In this document: positions 43,167 to 52,355 of the stretch, piece by piece
How positions within the stretch are numbered: the first letter of the stretch is position 1
How the letters are laid out: every line of letters begins with the position of its first letter
Assembly: GCF_023028105.1 (NCBI RefSeq)
Contig: NZ_CP095491.1
Location: forward strand, 930,001-994,000
From: Halosolutus gelatinilyticus
Lineage (GTDB): Archaea > Halobacteriota > Halobacteria > Halobacteriales > Natrialbaceae
Reading direction: 5' to 3'
Length of the DNA: 64,000 nt
Translations under genes and position numbers: made by a program
The notes under the pieces: generated by a model
The model's input: only the letters and a program-made list of their open reading frames with translations
Databases searched by the model: none
Told to the model about the DNA's origin: nothing

Positions 43167-44162
43167 ATGATCTCGAAGGGCTGTGAGCAGTGCGCGAAAG
43201 GCGGCAAGATGGTGCTGTTCGTCTACGGCTACTGCGACCAGCGCGACTGCTTTTACTGCCCGCTCGGCGAGAACCGCAAGAACGTCACCGACGTCTACGC
43301 CAACGAGCGCCTCGTCGAGAGCGACGACGACGTCATCACCGAGGCCGAGCGGATGGACGCCCTCGGCACGTCGATCACCGGCGGCGAGCCCCAGGAGGCG
43401 CTCGATCGGACCTGCCACTACCTCTCGCTGCTGAAAGACGAGTTCGGCGAAGACCACCACACCCACCTCTACACGGGGATCACGGGCGGCCGCGAGAACA
43501 TGCGCCGCCTCTCGGAGGCGGGACTCGACGAGATCCGCTTTCACCCGCCGCTCGAACTGTGGGGCGACCTCCACGGCACCGAATGGGAGGAGATCCTCTA
43601 CGTCGCCCGCGAGGAGGGGCTCACCCCCGCGTTCGAGATCCCCGGCATCCGCGCCGAAGAGGAGTTCCTCGAGTTCTTGGACGAGGGCGCGGCCGACTTC
43701 TGTAACGTCAACGAGTTCGAGATGTCCCAGGGGAACTACCGTCGGATGCAAGAGCAGGGGTTCGAACTCAAGGAGGGCCACATGAGCGCCGTCGACGGCG
43801 ATCGCGAGGAGATCCTCGACGTGATGGGCGACCACGAGCGCGTCTACTTCTGTACCTCCGTGTTCAAGGACGCCGCCCAGCACCGTCGCCGTCTCAAGCG
43901 CATGGCCCGCAACGTCCGCCGGGAGTTCGATGACGTTACCGACGACGGCACCCTCGTCTACGGAAAAACGTACGCCGATCCGGAACGGCTCGCGGAACTC
44001 GGCGTCCCCGAGGAGTTCTACACCGTCAAGACCAACCACGTCGAGGTCGCCTGGTGGCTCCTGGAGGAGATGATCGAGGAGGGAGATATCGACGACGGAG
44101 AAATCGTCGAGCAGTATCCGACGTACGACGGGCAGGTCGTCGAGCGGACGCCGCTGGTGTGA
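43167..44162 (+). CDS. radical SAM protein (COG2108-like)
   Basis: Protein of 331 aa. After GCEQCAKGGKMVLFVYGYCD comes the iron-sulfur cluster motif C-x4-C-x2-C (CDQRDCFYC, about residues 24-32), followed by PLGENRKNVTDVYANERLV. It continues with the SAM-binding-type GGEPQEAL (GGEP motif, about 75-82) and LYTGITGGRENMRRL. It resembles the archaeal group annotated as pyruvate-formate-lyase-activating-enzyme-related (COG2108), usually with C-x3-C-x2-C. The expanded spacing is unusual. No partner glycyl-radical enzyme is nearby. The reaction is unknown. The start at 43167 is supported by the conserved MISKGCEQC N-terminus. Confidence 0.88.
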   Translation: MISKGCEQCAKGGKMVLFVYGYCDQRDCFYCPLGENRKNVTDVYANERLVESDDDVITEAERMDALGTSITGGEPQEALDRTCHYLSLLKDEFGEDHHTHLYTGITGGRENMRRLSEAGLDEIRFHPPLELWGDLHGTEWEEILYVAREEGLTPAFEIPGIRAEEEFLEFLDEGAADFCNVNEFEMSQGNYRRMQEQGFELKEGHMSAVDGDREEILDVMGDHERVYFCTSVFKDAAQHRRRLKRMARNVRREFDDVTDDGTLVYGKTYADPERLAELGVPEEFYTVKTNHVEVAWWLLEEMIEEGDIDDGEIVEQYPTYDGQVVERTPLV

Positions 44163-44518
44163 CGCGCTCGTACCGCGAGCGAGCAACGCGAACGAAACGG
44201 CATCACCCGCGGGCGTCACGGAATGAAACGTATGAAACGATCCAAAACGGGGCCGTCGAGGATCGACGAGCGGCTTCGAGGCGTGTCGGAATCGGATCGC
44301 GGCGTCCGGTGAACGCGATGAAAGATACTCGACGATCGACGGAGTCCGGACCCGCGGCCGACGGGCACCGTCCGGATTGGAGACCTGATAACGATCGTTG
44401 CGAGACCGGAAACAGTGCGTCGACGGCCGTTTCGGCGCCGCGTCATCCGGCGGCGATCGTGGAGCGACGCTTATCGAGTCTGTAGTAATGAGGTCCCGTC
44501 CGGAACGAGCGGCTACAG
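44163..44518. other. intergenic stretch, no gene seen
   Basis: About 355 bp. It contains a few GAACGAAAC/GCGAGCGAGC-type short repeats just after the radical SAM gene. No frame here has a credible start with haloarchaeal composition. Confidence 0.4.
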
Positions 44519-45298
44519 ATGCAATTCCGAACCGTCGCCGCCGTCGCGGTGGCACTGCTCGTGATCACCTCGGGGTGCAGCGCCTTGGGGGGATCGCAGG
44601 CGGACGACCCGTCGAACGAAACCGAAACGGATTCGGACGAACTCGCGAACGCTGACGACGAGGCGGACGCCAACGAATCCGCAGCCGAAGACGGCGCCGC
44701 AACCGATAACGGAAGCGACGCTGACGCCGACGATCCGGGCTCCGAGGGCGGCAATGAGTCCGAGAACGAGACGCAAACGGAGCCCGAGGACGACACGGCG
44801 GACGCGGCGTGGTACCCGCCGGAGGAACCGAACCGTCCGCTGGAAGACAAGCGGGAGGACCGGATCGAGAGCGTCGAATTCGTCGACAAGGAGCCGGCGG
44901 CGGACGGCGAAGGGTACTCGAACTTCAACCTCGAGGTCGTCGCCAACACCAGCATGAAGAACGTCGATCCGCCGGAACACGGCAATGTGATCGGCGAGCC
45001 GTACTTCTTCGTCAAGATCAACGAGGGGCCGGGTAACCGAAAGATCATCGAGCGCACGGGACACGTCCGGATGGCGGAGAACGGCACGTTTCACATCGAC
45101 GTTCGACCCGCCGGGATCGAAGAGTTTGGCGACGGCCCGCTGACCGTCGAGGTATTCCTGATGGACGAGGACAAAGACTGGGACGACATCTACGATTCCG
45201 TGGGGACGAAAATCCACTTCAACCCGGACGCCGACTCAGAACAGAACGCCGACGGTGACGACTCGAAAACCAACGATTCGGAGACGAACGAGACCTGA
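44519..45298 (+). CDS. lipoprotein with acidic linker
   Basis: Protein of 259 aa starting MQFRTVAAVAVALLVITSGC: a Sec-type signal with lipobox cysteine at residue 20 and no twin arginine. Residues about 21-100 are Asp/Glu/Asn/Ser-rich with little order. The folded part (about 105-240) contains EFVDKEPAADGEGYSNFNLE, MKNVDPPEHGNVIGEPYFFV and TGHVRMAENGTFHIDVRPAG, an immunoglobulin-like beta pattern. The tail is acidic again. Function unknown; expected on the outer membrane face. Confidence 0.7.
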   Translation: MQFRTVAAVAVALLVITSGCSALGGSQADDPSNETETDSDELANADDEADANESAAEDGAATDNGSDADADDPGSEGGNESENETQTEPEDDTADAAWYPPEEPNRPLEDKREDRIESVEFVDKEPAADGEGYSNFNLEVVANTSMKNVDPPEHGNVIGEPYFFVKINEGPGNRKIIERTGHVRMAENGTFHIDVRPAGIEEFGDGPLTVEVFLMDEDKDWDDIYDSVGTKIHFNPDADSEQNADGDDSKTNDSETNET

Positions 45299-45336
45299 CG
45301 TCGCCCGATCGATCGAACCGCGAGGACTCGTGGCGG

Positions 45337-46653
45337 TCAGTCGACTTCGGTCGGATCGACTTCGGGAAGCGTGATCAGGTTCTCGCGGCCGATCCGCAGC
45401 TTTTCGATCTCGCCGTCGTCGTCCATCTTCGAGAGCAGTTGGGAGACCTTGGCGTTCGACCAGCCGGTCTCCTTGACGATCGTCGCCTGTTTCATCCGGC
45501 CGCCGTTGTGTTCGAGCAGCCGGTGGACGCGTTCCTCGTCGCTCAGCAGTTCGGGATCGACCTCCTCCTCCTCCTCGAACTCGAGGCGCGTTCCGGACTC
45601 GATCGTGAGATCGTCGTCGGACACCGCCGGGGCGGGGCTCGCATGATCCGAACCGCCATCGGTGCCGGCGGCAGCCGCGCCGGTGCCATCCTGATCGTGT
45701 TCCGCGAAGCGCCGCGATCGAAACCGACGCAACCGGTTCAGGAGGAGATCTGCCGGCGGCGAATCGGCGGTCGATCGTCGTCGCGCGAAGAGGTAGCTGA
45801 CTGCCCCGACCGCGAAGACGAGGGCGACGAGGGCGGCGATCGACCAGTTCGGTATTCCGGAAACGGGGGGCGGCGAGGGAGACGCACTCCGGACGAAAAC
45901 GATCTCGATTTCGTCCTCGCTGAACTGGTAGGGGCCGTCCCACTTGAGCGTGGTCGCCGTCTCAAGGGCGTAGCCGGACGGATATTCGATGACCAGGCGC
46001 TGATCGTCGGTCAACGAGAGCCAACTGTCATCGTCGCTCCGGAAGGCGTCACCGAAGTAGATCCGATCGTCGTCGACCTCCGCGAAGTTCGTCCAGGTAA
46101 ACGAATAGGAGATGATCCCGACACGGAGGTCGGAGTCGGTTTCCTCGTCAGTTCCTTCGATGCCCGCCTCTTCAGGCGAAACGATACGCGGTTCATCCCA
46201 ACTGGCGTTTTCGAGTGCCATTTCGCGTCCGGTTTCTTGCTGTGCGGCCCGTCGAAACGTTTCGAACTGCTGCAGATCGAACGGAACGTCCCGTTTCCCG
46301 TTGCGAACCTCGTTGGCGTAGTCGGTAAAGGCGTCCTCTTCGTCGTCATTGCGCAGGAGGAACCGACTCTCGATCGACCACGTCGCGTCGCCGTTCTCGG
46401 CGACGGAGATCCGGATCACCTGTTTCGGCTCGGCAGCGTCGGGTGACGACTGTGCGGTCGCGAGATCTGGAGTAGCAGCGGAGGGCTGTGAGATCGTCGC
46501 GGTAGACGGTTCTGCTATCGACCGATCGCCGTCCTCCATCCTCGCGTGCTCGGGCGCGAGCTGCGATGATGCTGGCGCGGCGACCACCGCCCCGACGAAA
46601 GACGTCGTGAGGAGGGCTGCGAGGGCGAGTGTAACAGCGGTGGATACCCGCAT
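45337..46653 (-). CDS. membrane-anchored secreted domain with cytoplasmic winged helix
   Basis: Protein of 438 aa from the ATG ending at 46653 (MRVSTAVTLALAALLTTSFV, signal peptide). An extracellular domain (about residues 80-260) contains KQVIRISVAENGDATWSIES and FLLRNDDEEDAFTDYANEVR. One helix follows at about 268-290 (WSIAALVALVFAVGAVSYLF). After an acidic linker comes a C-terminal winged HTH: LLSDEERVHRLLEHNGGRMK, QATIVKETGWSNAKVSQLLS, KMDDDGEIEKLRIGRENLIT. The layout matches haloarchaeal membrane-bound regulators (DUF7345/DUF7343-like as I recall). It suggests signalling from the cell surface to DNA; targets unknown. Confidence 0.82.
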   Translation of the reverse strand: MRVSTAVTLALAALLTTSFVGAVVAAPASSQLAPEHARMEDGDRSIAEPSTATISQPSAATPDLATAQSSPDAAEPKQVIRISVAENGDATWSIESRFLLRNDDEEDAFTDYANEVRNGKRDVPFDLQQFETFRRAAQQETGREMALENASWDEPRIVSPEEAGIEGTDEETDSDLRVGIISYSFTWTNFAEVDDDRIYFGDAFRSDDDSWLSLTDDQRLVIEYPSGYALETATTLKWDGPYQFSEDEIEIVFVRSASPSPPPVSGIPNWSIAALVALVFAVGAVSYLFARRRSTADSPPADLLLNRLRRFRSRRFAEHDQDGTGAAAAGTDGGSDHASPAPAVSDDDLTIESGTRLEFEEEEEVDPELLSDEERVHRLLEHNGGRMKQATIVKETGWSNAKVSQLLSKMDDDGEIEKLRIGRENLITLPEVDPTEVD

Positions 46654-46865
46654 ACGTACCAACAGGATGGTAGCCCGGGGGAAAAAACACTTTCCATCGG
46701 AAAATAAAACGTTACCGCGGAATTCGAAGGGTTTTCGGCTGACAGACGCCGATTCGAGCGTCTGTGAAGTGAAACGAAACGAGCAGAAGTCGGAGTAAAA
46801 CGTCGTGAATATTGCAATATAGTAGTGCGACCAGTTTTTGTATCAGGAGTTCATACGGTGGATCG

Positions 46866-48077
46866 ATGAACAACGCGACTCCCGCCCTCCTCGCGTTACT
46901 TCTCGTCTGCTCGCTCGTCGCGATTCCGGTCGCGGCGGGCCCCGGAGACGGGGCGTATCAGGTGCAGCCGGTCATCGAGAATCGAACGACGGACGATTCC
47001 GCAGTTCAAGAGATTCCCAACCGCCTTTCGCTCGTTGATAGCGAGAACACGAGCCATGAACGCGCGACATACGGAAACGACCTCGGGGCGCTCATGGCGA
47101 GTCACGACGTAGAACTGCGGACCGATCACGCGCGGTACGTTCACCTTGACCGGGAGTTCGCGGACGCGAACACCGACGAGCGACGGAAGATGGTCGAGAG
47201 CGTGCGCGGGCAGATTCAAGAGCGGATCAAGGAACTCAAGAGTCGAGAAAAGCGAGCCGTGAAAGCACACGCCAGCGGCAGCCTGTCGACGGCCGAACTG
47301 CTGCAGGTGCTCCTGCAAAATCACAGGGACGCCGCGACCCTCTCGGACGCACTCGACGAGCTCGAGGAGCAGGCAAATCGCATCCCGGGGTACTCGTTAT
47401 CGGCCGATGCCAATCAGACACTGCTCGAGATGCACCGGACGCCGGTTCGATCGCATCTGGAATCGGCCGCGCGCGGTCAGTCCGACGACGCCAGGATCGT
47501 CGTCGAAACGTCAAGCGATGGGTACGTCCTCTCGTACCTCGGAAGCGACTACGTCCGAGAGGTGACCCGGTTCGACAATCGCCGGGTCCCGAACCACGTC
47601 AGCCAGTTCGACGATGTCACGGACGCACTCGAATACACCAAAGAGCAGTACCCGCGGGTGTACGAAGACAGTCCGCCGGTGAGCGCAGCCGGACGCGGGT
47701 CGATAAACCTCTACCAGATCCAGACCACGCACAACCAGGGTCGACTCGAGGTATTTCTCGACGGCGGCACGGGGAGCGTCTACCGCGAAGTACAGGTGTT
47801 GCGCCCCGGACGACTGCCGACCGAAACCCAGACGGTCTGGTCCGAAAACGGGCTCAATCTGACGGTCAACGAGACGCCGCTGGACGGGCCGGTCGAGGTA
47901 ACCGTCGTCGACGCCGACACCGGCGAACCGGTGCAGGCGACCGTCACCGTCGACGGATTCGAAATCGGCACAACCCGCGCCGACGGAACGCTCCGGTTCG
48001 TTCCCACCGCGGGCAAGTACCAGCTGACGGTCGAGACGGACTCCGGTAGCATCGAGGTTCCGGTCCCGGATTACTGA
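46866..48077 (+). CDS. secreted protein with coiled-coil region and C-terminal carboxypeptidase-regulatory-like domain
   Basis: Protein of 403 aa from ATG 46866 (MNNATPALLALLLVCSLVAI, signal peptide to about residue 27). Residues about 95-190 are helical: RRKMVESVRGQIQERIKELK, then LSTAELLQVLLQNHRDAATL. A beta-rich middle part follows. The last 70 residues have the PVEVTVVDADTGEPVQATVT, VDGFEIGTTRADGTLRFVPT pattern of a CarboxypepD_reg/Ig-like fold. Similar proteins, as I recall annotated DUF7096/DUF7094, neighbour pilin and HTH genes in haloarchaea, as here. Surface role inferred. Confidence 0.78.
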   Translation: MNNATPALLALLLVCSLVAIPVAAGPGDGAYQVQPVIENRTTDDSAVQEIPNRLSLVDSENTSHERATYGNDLGALMASHDVELRTDHARYVHLDREFADANTDERRKMVESVRGQIQERIKELKSREKRAVKAHASGSLSTAELLQVLLQNHRDAATLSDALDELEEQANRIPGYSLSADANQTLLEMHRTPVRSHLESAARGQSDDARIVVETSSDGYVLSYLGSDYVREVTRFDNRRVPNHVSQFDDVTDALEYTKEQYPRVYEDSPPVSAAGRGSINLYQIQTTHNQGRLEVFLDGGTGSVYREVQVLRPGRLPTETQTVWSENGLNLTVNETPLDGPVEVTVVDADTGEPVQATVTVDGFEIGTTRADGTLRFVPTAGKYQLTVETDSGSIEVPVPDY

Positions 48078-48138
48078 CGGAGGCGAATTTTCGCCGGATA
48101 GCCGGGAGACGGAAGCGGCGGATTCGATCGGCCGACCC

Positions 48139-48145
48139 TTTATAT
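48139..48145 (+). promoter_or_regulatory. TATA box of the pilin-like gene
   Basis: TTTATAT, 25-31 bp upstream of the GTG at 48170; leaderless spacing supports the GTG start. Confidence 0.55.
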
Positions 48146-48169
48146 CGGAACGAGCGGCCAACACCGTGC

Positions 48170-48670
48170 GTGAGCGGTATCGGGACGACGCCGACGGATA
48201 ACGAGGACGGACCGCGAGGGACCAGTCCGATCGTCGGCCTCATCGCAGTACTCGCGGTGACCGTCTGCCTGGGCGCTATCATCGCCGTCGGCGTCGGATC
48301 GTGGTCGATCGAATCGGGGGCGCCGATGGCGACGTTCGACCTCACCGTCGACGGCGACCGATCGGCGATCACGATCGAACACGTCGCCGGCGACCCGATC
48401 GACGTCGAGGCGCTCTCGGTCGTCATCACCGTCGACGGGACCGAACTGGCGAACCAGCCGCCGGTCCCGTTCGTCGGCGCGAACGGGTTCGACGGAGCGC
48501 CCCGCGGCCCTTTCAACGCGGCGAGCGATTCGACGTGGGAGGCCGGCGAGCGGGCCGGCGTGACGGTCGCCGAGACGAACGCGCCGGAAATCGAGACGGG
48601 AAACGCGATTGCGGTCACGCTCAGCGTCGACGGGCGGCCGGCGGCTTCGCTCGAGGCGACCGCGGACTGA
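48170..48670 (+). CDS. type IV pilin N-terminal domain protein
   Basis: Protein of 166 aa starting at a GTG (SGIGTTPTDNEDGPRG). It has a short polar N-terminus, then RGTSPIVGLIAVLAVTVCLG (about residues 16-35). This hydrophobic H-domain follows a charged residue and is processed by prepilin peptidase in the archaeal type IV pilin family. An Ig-like beta domain follows: MATFDLTVDGDRSAITIEHV, then VEALSVVITVDGTELANQPP. It is probably an adhesion pilus or pilin-like surface subunit; pilus assembly genes are not in the window. Confidence 0.85.
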   Translation: MSGIGTTPTDNEDGPRGTSPIVGLIAVLAVTVCLGAIIAVGVGSWSIESGAPMATFDLTVDGDRSAITIEHVAGDPIDVEALSVVITVDGTELANQPPVPFVGANGFDGAPRGPFNAASDSTWEAGERAGVTVAETNAPEIETGNAIAVTLSVDGRPAASLEATAD

Positions 48671-48699
48671 GGATCGACGCTCGACGGCGGACGAGGACG

Positions 48700-49329
48700 T
48701 CACTCCGATTCCGGGGCGCGGGCGATCGTCGTGATCGCGACGTCGGGATCGTACGACGGCCCCTGGAACATGTGTTTGACGTCCTCGAAGCCGGCCGTCT
48801 TGAACATCCGATCGGCCTCGTACTCGTCGTAAAAGAGCATTATCGAGTCGGCGAGTTTCTGCGCGAGGTAACTGTCGGGGTAGTTCGGCCCGACCACGAG
48901 CACTTGCCCGCCGGGTTTGAGCACGCGGCGGAACTCCCGCAACGCGAGAATCGGGGTCGGCCAGTACTCGATCGATCCGGAGGACCAGACGACGTCGAAC
49001 GTGTTCGTCGCGAACGGGAGCCGCTCGGCGTCGCCGCGGTGGAAGTGCACCGGCGGGCCGCGCTTCCCGAACTTCGAGTAGGCCTTCTCGAGTTGGTGTT
49101 CGCTCTGGTCGATCGCGTACACCTCGTCGACGCGTTCGAGCAGTCCCTCGGTCGCGAACCCGGTACCACAGCCGACGTCGAGCACCGTCATGTCCGTCTC
49201 GAGGTCGAGCAGGGCGAGCGCGTCGGCGCGCATCTCCTCGGTCCAGATGAAGGGGTTGACCTGGTCGTAGACCTTCGAGAGGTACTTGTAGAACAGTCGG
49301 GCCCGAGCCTTGTGCTCCAGAATTCCCAT
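48700..49329 (-). CDS. class I SAM-dependent methyltransferase (MPBQ/MSBQ methyltransferase-like)
   Basis: Protein of 209 aa from the ATG ending at 49329 (MGILEHKARARLFYKYLSKV, then YDQVNPFIWTEEMRADALAL). SAM-binding motif I is MTVLDVGCGTGFATEG (about residues 48-63); post-I is VDEVYAIDQSEHQ; motif II region is TFDVVWSSGSIEYWPTP; motif III is VLKPGGQVLVVGPNYPDS. The N-terminus resembles plant/cyanobacterial 2-methyl-6-phytylbenzoquinone methyltransferase-type proteins, and haloarchaeal homologues are often placed with menaquinone/quinone methylation. Substrate unproven. Confidence 0.82.
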   Translation of the reverse strand: MGILEHKARARLFYKYLSKVYDQVNPFIWTEEMRADALALLDLETDMTVLDVGCGTGFATEGLLERVDEVYAIDQSEHQLEKAYSKFGKRGPPVHFHRGDAERLPFATNTFDVVWSSGSIEYWPTPILALREFRRVLKPGGQVLVVGPNYPDSYLAQKLADSIMLFYDEYEADRMFKTAGFEDVKHMFQGPSYDPDVAITTIARAPESE

Positions 49330-49449
49330 TGGACGTGAGTTTCGACTGAACCGGGATATGTCTGCTGTTATCGGCGGCGCACCGACGGCGGGTAATCGGC
49401 GAATACCGTCTTCTGGAGCGTCGATCGCCGAGACACTTTCGCAACTACC

Positions 49450-49456
49450 ATATACG
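49450..49456 (+). promoter_or_regulatory. TATA box of the ATP synthase operon
   Basis: ATATACG, 30-36 bp upstream of the first ATG of atpH at 49486; expected transcription start is at or a few bases before the ATG. Confidence 0.6.
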
Positions 49457-49485
49457 CGCTCTAGCAAACTTCGACTGCTTAGAGT

Positions 49486-49818
49486 ATGCCGAGGCCAGAG
49501 GTTCTTGAACGACTACAGTCGGTGGAAGAGGAGGCCGACGAGATCGTCGCATTGGCGGAGAACGACCGCGACGAGCGAATCGCCGAGGCCCGGAAACGCG
49601 CCGAGGAAATTCGCACGGAAGCGGAACAGGAGGCCCGAGATCTCACGGAACGCCGCCTCGAGGAGGCGCGCGAGGAGATCGACGAGGAGTGTGAACGCGT
49701 CCTCGAGCAGGGCGAACAGGAGCGCGAGGCGCTCGCCGAGCGCGCCCAAGACCGGGTCGACGAGGTGACGGAGTACGTCGTCGAACTGTTCCAGGAGGAC
49801 GTCCATGCTCAGACCTGA
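49486..49818 (+). CDS. atpH: A-type ATP synthase subunit H
   Basis: Protein of 110 aa, almost entirely charged helix (EVLERLQSVEEEADEIVALA, NDRDERIAEARKRAEEIRTE). Subunit H pairs with E to form the peripheral stalk that resists rotor torque. It is the first gene of the operon; its 3' end overlaps the first atpI start codons by 14 bases. Confidence 0.92.
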   Translation: MPRPEVLERLQSVEEEADEIVALAENDRDERIAEARKRAEEIRTEAEQEARDLTERRLEEAREEIDEECERVLEQGEQEREALAERAQDRVDEVTEYVVELFQEDVHAQT

Positions 49819-52054
49819 ACGAATGAGCAAGGTCTCGGTGACCGGCTCCAAGGGCGTGATGCCCGCGGTCATCGAGACGATCCACGACCTGAACCTGGTG
49901 CACCTGTCCGACTACGACGGCACCTGGGAGGGGTTCGACAACGGCAACCCGATCGAGGGCGCCGAGAACGCCTCCGAGAAGCTGGTGACCGTCCGGGCGC
50001 TCGAGAGTACGCTCGATCTCTCCGAAGACGACACGGCGCCGGGAACGATCGGCGACGACTGGGAGGAGCGACTCGAGGAGATCCGGACGCGCGTCAACGA
50101 GCTCGACGACGACCGAAGCGCGATCCGCGAACAGCTGCGCCAGGTCCGAGAGCGGATCGATCGCGTCGCCCCGTTCGCGGAGCTCGGGATCGATCTCGAC
50201 CTGCTGTCGGGGTACGACTCGGTCGAAGTGCTCGTCGGCGAGGGGCCGCTCGGAGCGGTCGAAGACGCCCTCGAAGCGTCGGACGACATCCGCGCCTTCG
50301 AGACCTTTACCGGGGGCGACGTCGTGGCGATCGTGGCCGCGCCCGCCGAGAGCGCCGAAGCGGGCGTCATCGACGATGCGCTCGTCGGCGTCGAGTTCAC
50401 GCGTCACCAGGTTCCCGACACCGAGAAGAGCCCGAAAGCGTACGTGGACGAACTCGAGTCGCGAAAGCGCGAGCTCGAGTCGTCGCTCGACGAGATCGAC
50501 GCGGAACTCGAACAGATCAAGGGCACGGAGGGATCGTTCCTCCTGCGAGTCGAGGAGGAACTGACGATCGAGGTCCAGCGCGCGGAAGCGCCGCTGCAGT
50601 TCGCGACGACGAACCGGGCGTTCATCGCCGAGGGTTGGATTCCGTCCGACGACTACGACGCGCTCGTCTCGTCGCTGAACGACGCCGTCGGTGACAGCGT
50701 CGAGATCGAAGAACTGGAGCGGGCGGACTACGATCGCCACGGCGTACACAGCCACACCGAGGATATCCAGAAGGGCGCCCCGTCGGCGGCCGAAGAGGAC
50801 GAGAGCGCCGCTGAAGCCGACGAGGAGCCGGAGAAAGCCGTCACGGACGGCGGGTCCGTGGTGACGATGGGCGACGAGCCGCCCACGGTCCAGGACAACC
50901 CCGGGTCGATGAAGCCGTTCGAACTGCTGGTCAAGGCCGTCAGCCGACCGAAGTACAGCGAACTGGATCCGACGATCTTCCTGTTCCTGACGTTTCCGGC
51001 GTTCTTCGGCTTCATGATCGGCGACGTCGGGTACGGGATCATGTACATGGCCGTCGGTTACTACATGGCTTCTCGATTCGACAGCGAAGGGATCGCCAGC
51101 CTCGGCGGCGTGGCCATCTGGGCCGGCGCGTTCACGGTCCTGTTCGGGATGATCTACGGCGAGATCTTCGGGTTGCACGTGCTCGGCGAAGTGCTGTGGC
51201 ACGACCTGTTCCACGTCGACCTGCTCCCGCTCAACAAGGGGCTGGAGCCGGCGGCCGGCGACTTCGCGCTCGGCTGGATGGTCATCAGCGTGTTGGCCGG
51301 GATCGTCCACCTCAACATCGGGTACATCGTGGACTTCTACGAGAACCTGAGCCACGGTGTCAAAGACGCCATCACGCACAGCGGCTCGTGGATCCTGATG
51401 TTAAACGGGATCTGGATCTGGATCTTCTCGGAACACGCCAAGGGCCAGAAGCCGGAGTTCCTCTTCAGGACCTTCGGATCCGACGGGCCGTTCCCGATCG
51501 GATTCAACGGGTTCCCCGAGATGGGGCTGTTCACGTTCCCCGACGTGATCCCGCTACTCGGTGGATCGCTGTTCACGCTCCCGCTGCTGGTCGCACTGGT
51601 CGGGCTCGTGTTGCTCGCGATCGGGGACGCCGTGGAGGTCGTCGAGGCGCTCGACGTCGTCGTCAACGTCTTCTCGTACACCCGGATGGCGGCGGTGTTG
51701 CTCGCGAAGGCCGGGATGGCCTTCGTGGTCAACCTGCTGTTCTTCGGAGCGTACGAGGACCCCCACGGCGAGTTCCACTTCCTCCGGAACCACGAGCCGA
51801 GCTACGTCGCCGAACACTACGGCGGCGAAGCCACCGTCGTCTTCGACGGGCTCATGCATTCGGGTACCGCGGCCCTGTTGGGCGGCATCGTCATCCTCAT
51901 CGTCGGGCACCTCTTGGTGCTAGTGCTTGGCGTGACAAGCGCCGGCTTACAGGCTGTGCGTCTCGAATACGTCGAGTTCTTTGGGAAGTTTTATGAAGGC
52001 GGTGGAGAGAACTACGAACCGTTCGGACACGATCGAAATCACTCAGAGGACTAA
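49805..52054 (+). CDS. atpI: A-type ATP synthase subunit I (a subunit)
   Basis: Protein of 749 aa. The N-terminal cytoplasmic half (residues about 1-375) has coiled-coil arms (ELDDDRSAIREQLRQVRERI) and an acidic loop. The C-terminal half holds eight helices, starting with FLFLTFPAFFGFMIGDVGYG. The ion-channel region is about residues 610-700, including LDVVVNVFSYTRMAAVLLAK, whose arginine is the one that faces the K-ring, and SAGLQAVRLEYVEFFGKFYE. It forms the half channels for proton or sodium passage. A start 18 bases downstream (MSKVSVTGSKG) is equally possible and would reduce the overlap. Confidence 0.95.
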   Translation: MLRPERMSKVSVTGSKGVMPAVIETIHDLNLVHLSDYDGTWEGFDNGNPIEGAENASEKLVTVRALESTLDLSEDDTAPGTIGDDWEERLEEIRTRVNELDDDRSAIREQLRQVRERIDRVAPFAELGIDLDLLSGYDSVEVLVGEGPLGAVEDALEASDDIRAFETFTGGDVVAIVAAPAESAEAGVIDDALVGVEFTRHQVPDTEKSPKAYVDELESRKRELESSLDEIDAELEQIKGTEGSFLLRVEEELTIEVQRAEAPLQFATTNRAFIAEGWIPSDDYDALVSSLNDAVGDSVEIEELERADYDRHGVHSHTEDIQKGAPSAAEEDESAAEADEEPEKAVTDGGSVVTMGDEPPTVQDNPGSMKPFELLVKAVSRPKYSELDPTIFLFLTFPAFFGFMIGDVGYGIMYMAVGYYMASRFDSEGIASLGGVAIWAGAFTVLFGMIYGEIFGLHVLGEVLWHDLFHVDLLPLNKGLEPAAGDFALGWMVISVLAGIVHLNIGYIVDFYENLSHGVKDAITHSGSWILMLNGIWIWIFSEHAKGQKPEFLFRTFGSDGPFPIGFNGFPEMGLFTFPDVIPLLGGSLFTLPLLVALVGLVLLAIGDAVEVVEALDVVVNVFSYTRMAAVLLAKAGMAFVVNLLFFGAYEDPHGEFHFLRNHEPSYVAEHYGGEATVVFDGLMHSGTAALLGGIVILIVGHLLVLVLGVTSAGLQAVRLEYVEFFGKFYEGGGENYEPFGHDRNHSED

Positions 52055-52060
52055 ATAACA

Positions 52061-52336
52061 ATGGTACTTGAATTCGCACCAGAACTGGCGGAATTTGCAC
52101 TGCAAGCAGGAGAATCGGGAGGATCGGGCGGACCGGCGCTCAACGACCCTGGCGCGGCGGCGATTGCGGTCGGCCTCGCCGCCCTCGCATCGGGCTACGC
52201 GGAACGCGGTATCGGCGCAGCCGCGGTCGGCGCGATCGCCGAAGACGACGACATGTTCGTCCCGGGCCTGATCATGACCGTCCTTCCGGAGACGCTCGTG
52301 ATCCTCGCCCTGGTCGTCGTCTTCATCGTCGGATAA
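52061..52336 (+). CDS. atpK: A-type ATP synthase subunit K (membrane rotor ring)
   Basis: Protein of 91 aa with two hydrophobic helices: PGAAAIAVGLAALASGYAER and MFVPGLIMTVLPETLVILAL. The glutamate in the second helix (VLPETLV) is the ion-binding carboxylate. It is a single two-helix hairpin, not the duplicated form found in some archaea. Short gap to atpI (6 bp) and atpE (19 bp). Confidence 0.95.
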   Translation: MVLEFAPELAEFALQAGESGGSGGPALNDPGAAAIAVGLAALASGYAERGIGAAAVGAIAEDDDMFVPGLIMTVLPETLVILALVVVFIVG

Positions 52337-52355
52337 CCACCCCCTTCTCTCACCA

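Noticed and set aside
41895-44555. An 886-residue minus-strand protein including DUF373
   Set aside because: The part above 43004 is antisense to the radical SAM gene and lacks any recognisable domain; the DUF373 family N-terminus begins at 43004.
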